NCBI GenBank assembly: GCA_026936325.1 | Contig: JAPTHN010000012.1 | Location: 38,946,537-39,010,536, forward strand | Reading direction: 5' to 3' | Length of the DNA stretch: 64,000 nucleotides | Source: Platynereis dumerilii | Taxonomy: Eukaryota; Annelida; Polychaeta; Phyllodocida; Nereididae | In this document: positions 59,936 to 64,000 of the stretch, piece after piece | Layout of the letters: each line of letters begins with the position of its first letter | How positions within the stretch are numbered: position 1 is the stretch's first letter | The notes under the pieces: generated by a model | Seen by the model: only the letters and a program-made list of their open reading frames with translations | Told to the model about the DNA's origin: nothing | Database searches by the model: none | Translations under genes and position numbers: made by a program

Positions 59936-62391
59936 GTCAAAGCCATAATTTTATTGTGTGGTCATACAAGTAACTAAGATTTATAGCTCTCCCTGCAAAA
60001 AATAAAAAGACTGTTTGAAGTGATGCATTATGTAATACTTCAGGGAGTCAGGGAGGATTCATTGGAAGATTCAGCCAGGCAGCTTAGCTCTGGAGAAATA
60101 TTCACCAAAGTGATTTTTACTTCAAAAAGATAATTCGCTATAAGTTGCATAGAAAAATGTAGGCATGCTATGAGGGCATTTGTATGAAAGAAAATCAGAA
60201 TCTGGTACTTTTTTTTTCAATGTTCACTAGAACAATAGAACTTTAACTGGAACAACATCATAAAAAACAATGCATTCGTTGCTTGCATTTCATTTGTCTC
60301 TTCCATTTCATGTCTGACTTTTTATGGATTCCGTAAGAAACCGTCTACACTTAAATCTACCCCTTCCCCCAGTCCAACCTGCTCAAAACATGCTGTTCTC
60401 TAAACTGGTACTCAAACTATAAAAAGTATCATCCAGCAGTTCAAACAAATGGTCTTCCTGAAAAATGCAGGTGGTACCTTGATGTTGTCAATGTTGCAAT
60501 GGCCAAATTTTGCTTTGTCCGCCTTCTTCCAGGGGCCTTTTTTAGTTTTCCTGGACAGCTTTTCATTTTAGTCATGACGCCCCTCACTGATGAGACCAAG
60601 CTTCGTTCTTCGTTTAATGCCAAATATATCCAGACTCACTGGTTTTTATGAAGCATTTTCATAACAGTTTCTCTTTATTTAACGTTTTTTCGTCTTCTAG
60701 ATTTCTTTCTGTTTTCTTCATATTCAATGTTAGCCATTATTCACTGATTTATTTTGATGCCTTCATTTCATATTCTGAGTGAGGCCATAATTTATGAATA
60801 AATATGCAAATTTGACTTTGGTTCTTTGACAAATCAATTGTAATATTCCTGACTCAGCTGGAATCATTATTTATCATTTTGCTACATCCCAATTTTCCTT
60901 GTCTCTCTTTTGGTAAATACATGTATAAGATAGGATATAATTTGGTCAATTAAAACATTTAAGTAGGTAATTCAAAATGGCAGCTCTTCTTGCACTTTTG
61001 ATGATGTATTAATTATTCTGTGTCACCAAAAATTGGTTCCATAATTACCTTATCAATTCTCTTACTTTAAAACCAGTCTTAATTTTGAAGCATCTTGCAA
61101 CTGTTTTTAAAAGGACGTGATGAGATGGGAAGATGATACCATCTAAGGCTGTGTTCGTTCTTATACATTGATTTATTTTGTAGCATTATAATTATTAAAC
61201 ATATCTACTTGACAAACTGAAGCCAGTTACATTTAATTTCCGTTAGAAAACCGTTTATTCAAGAAGAATAGAAGATTGATATAATTCGCTTAAGATAAGA
61301 AGTATAAAACTTCACCCTTCAAACTATCAAAGGAGACATTTAAATGAACTTCACAAACTTTTTATGAACTTAACAAACTTTTTATGAACTATAGGAAAAT
61401 TTCCCTAACTATGCTAAGTCAGGAAAAAGGAAGTAATTTACTTCTAAAAGAGAGCCTTTTATCCTACCTTTCTGGTGCACCATAAGGGTAAAAAAAATCT
61501 AGATTAGCTGGGAAGCTTCCGGTGAAGTTTTTTTCACTATTTTATCAACGAAATACATCTTTCTTTGACAAGAAAGGATGGGCTACAATAACGATTCTAA
61601 GTGTGCTGAAATGAGCAAAAGTACCCTCGTACCTGTAAACCTCAAACTTAAGCAAATGAATGGAACTTGATCTTAAATATGTTTGCCCCATAATTGTCAT
61701 TTAGAATAGTAAGAAAGAAATTGAAGTAGATACACATCAAAACAACACATTTGTCTTGAGAACAACAAACAAAATAATTTCCCGCAATCATCAGATACAT
61801 ATATTAACATTCAATGTTCTCGCTCACTGACCTATACAGCCAAACTTTGCACTTCTTTAGTAATCTGGCGATTCCCTGAACTATAAAATAGCATGTAAAA
61901 GTTCCAATTTTGCTATCATATTTAGCCTTTTTCCTTGGCAGACAGTAATTCATGTGTAATACGTATATTTGCAGCTGGACCATTTTGGCAAATAACTGTG
62001 CTCTTACTGGACACCCTGCCAGACACCCAGCCTGCTATCATGAACCTTTGATCTCAGTCTGAAAAAGCTGGTTATTGTGTTACTTGCGCGTAAACATGTA
62101 GGTCCAAATACAAGACCAGTAAGTGATTATCTTGTTTTGCAAAGAACACCACACAACAACGTTTAGGACAAGTCAGTAGTTCTGTTCAACAAGTTCATTG
62201 ATGCCCAACCAAAGTGCCCAACCACACCAGAGCTCCTGAAGGGGAATCTTTTTCTTGTAACTTGTATCTGATGCACAATAAATATAATGTTTTCAAACAA
62301 GCTCTTATCAGATATCAGGTGCAATTTGAAACCTTTGATGTGCTGTTTGACGTCGTTAATCTCTATCTTAAATGGTACACTGATTGCAATG

Positions 62392-63065
62392 ACTAGACAA
62401 AGTGACAAATTTGTTGATGGGTCTTCGCTTGTTGTATGTATCAATTATAGCATATTAATTAACAGAAGAGAAAGGTTGATACTATCACTCATTAGGAGGT
62501 TACTAAATCAATGGCTATCAAAAATGATTCATCGCTGTGTTGCAATGTACGTAGATATCAATAATCCTTTAAATAAACATACAAACAACAAACATACAAT
62601 ACTTAAGCTCCATAATTGGGCAAGGTGATATATCTGTTGGTGCGTCTATGTTTGAGGTATCAATTATGGCAAAGTAAATGGAGAATGCTATATTTTAGAG
62701 AGGCTGACACTCTCAGACATCAGGTGGTTACAGAATCCTTGGCTGCCCGAAATGAATTATCGCTGTGTCGCAATGTACGCTGATATTCATAATACTTAAG
62801 CTCCATAATTGGCCAAGGTGATAGATCTGTTGGTTGGTCTGTGTTGGTGGTATCAATTATAGCATATTAAATAAAGAATGCCATAGCTCAAAGAGGTAAA
62901 AACTATCACTCATAATGTGGTTACCGAATCCATGGCTATCTAAAAATGATTCATCGCTTTGTTTCAATGTACGCTCATACAAAGCTCCATAATTGGGCAA
63001 AGTGACAAATCTTTTGGTCTACATGTGTGGCATATACAATGTATCAATTATAGACAGCTATTGCA
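62392..63065 (+). repeat. Tandem repeat, about 200 bp x 3.3
   Basis: The start GGGCAAGGTGATATATCTGT or a variant recurs near 62392, 62617, 62810 and 62995. Each is followed by a GTATCAATTATAGCATATTA-like word and later a TCATCGCTGTGTTGCAATGT-like word. It sits at the junction between unit D and unit E and was not seen in A-C. Confidence 0.85.
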
Positions 63066-63259
63066 TTTATATTATGCTCACTGGATGATACCGTGAAATG
63101 GGGGTAGGGGAGGGGCAAAATAGTAAATATAAATTTTGAACAATAACCCAGTCAATGTCCTTCTAGTGGTGAGAAAATGTTGCATGCAAGTTTTTGTGGA
63201 TGGGCAACCTATACTTTAGCTGGGAAAGACGGCGGGGTCCATGAGTTAATAGTGGCATG

Positions 63260-64000
63260 TACAGGCTCTGAAATGTGATTCATTACTTACAAACTAAATA
63301 AGATGTTAGGGAAGCTAATACTCCACCCTAAATTCAACATGTCATTAAAAAGAGCATGTCTTTTAAAAATACACTTGGTCTATACATTATTGATGCTTGA
63401 TGAGGCCATTTTTCACCTATTTATGGTGCATAGCTGACACTGCTCATTAACCTTTTTTTAGGTGAATATCTTATGCCTTTTTATGGTAAAACAAGAGGGG
63501 GCCGTCTGGCATGTGCGTCCTCCATTCATAAATGTTTGTTCCAGCAAAAAAGGAGCTAAGTTGGTAAAGTATAGACTTGTTCATGATACATGATATAAAT
63601 ATATATTTATATACATGGATCTTTGTTAAAGAGATGAAATCCCATTAAATTTGGATTACATGTTATTCGTTCGTACTAAGTCTCGTTTAGAACCAAATAT
63701 CATAATATTTCCGTTAGTAGCAAAATCAAAATAGATTTCTCATTCCTTTTGACGATTTTCAATTTACACTGACAGCCTGCTGAATTACTAAATATGGACA
63801 ATGTGACAATAAGTTACAGAAATGCTATGACAGTCAGTTTTTTTCTGTAAAATAAAATATTGTCACAAGAATGATTCCCACATAGCACTATGAAGTCATT
63901 GAAACCCTTTTTACCCTTTTTACAAGAATGAAATCGGAATTTCATTTACTATTCTAGTCTCTCAATTCAGCACAAAACAAAGGACAAGAAGCAAATTTAC
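63260..64000 (+). repeat. Tandem long-repeat array, start of copy E
   Basis: The stretch 63373-63480 matches block-1 sequence of A (285-380). The stretch 63510-63720 matches unit D at 40840-41040 closely, including a (TA)n-like stretch and GAGATGAAATCCCATTAAAT versus GACATGAAATCCCATTTACT. The last 70 bases match block 3. The array therefore continues past the end of the window. Confidence 0.8.

Larger units (their letters stand above)
40430..62390 (+). repeat. Tandem long-repeat array, copy D (internally rearranged)
   Basis: Block 2/3-like sequence is present twice (near 40600-41400 and 42840-43600). Block 4 is at 42702-42800, block 5 at about 47610-47790, block 7 at about 60300-60440, block 8 at 60740-60910, block 9 at 61410-61530 and block 10 at 61985-62100. 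Part of blocks 13 and 1 is present only in inverted orientation (48895-49700). About 10 kb between 49900 and 60000 has no counterpart in A-C, so D contains a large insertion or keeps original sequence that the other copies lack. Blocks 6 and 12 were not found. Confidence 0.75.

Overview
This is an AT-rich (roughly two thirds A+T by eye), intron- and repeat-dominated stretch of animal nuclear DNA. Non-LTR retrotransposons of the CR1/L2/jockey superfamily, tRNA-derived SINEs, many small terminal-inverted-repeat (TIR) DNA elements and several minisatellites fill it. No bacterial-type gene, rRNA, intact host gene, LTR retrovirus or Polinton was recognised. The palindrome TAGGCCTA is clearly over-used (seven exact copies). 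From memory I associate that with some marine deuterostomes (echinoderm or hemichordate type), so the organism call is a low-confidence guess.

The main structure is a head-to-tail array of about five diverged copies of one long, apparently non-coding unit. Copy A is about 1-10150, B about 10150-29205, C about 29205-40330, D about 40430-62390 and E about 63260-64000, where it runs off the window. A dozen landmark blocks recur in the same order in each copy. Unit spacing differs (about 10, 19, 10-11 and 22 kb), largely because each copy took different insertions. Because the other copies keep the empty site, most insertions can be delimited directly.

Insertions in A: a 4.3-kb TIR element (1215-5547) holding a SINE and an 0.8-kb TIR element, two SINEs, and a 393-bp Tc1/mariner-like MITE. 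In B: two abutting TIR elements (11247-13923), an approximately 5-kb compound of minisatellites around a decayed L2-like LINE, and a nearly intact 3.7-kb LINE (22857-26557) whose single visible internal break is one stop codon. In C: a 361-bp MITE, a 2.4-kb element with Tc1/mariner-like ends, a 980-bp fold-back, a 177-bp MITE and a four-copy 150-bp tandem array. In D: several palindromic MITEs, a LINE 3' fragment, an inverted piece of the unit itself, a SINE, a four-element nest (55007-58010) and about 10 kb without counterpart in A-C.

Two things suggest protein outside mobile elements. On the minus strand, 53624-53803 reads as a 59-codon exon behind a good splice acceptor. A roughly 50-residue reading frame ending in SGKYLECT recurs in units B and D (inverted) and partly in C, and contains the best-conserved DNA of the array. 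Neither could be assigned to a family by eye. There is no operon-like cooperation here. The window reads as a duplicated, heavily invaded intergenic or intronic region.
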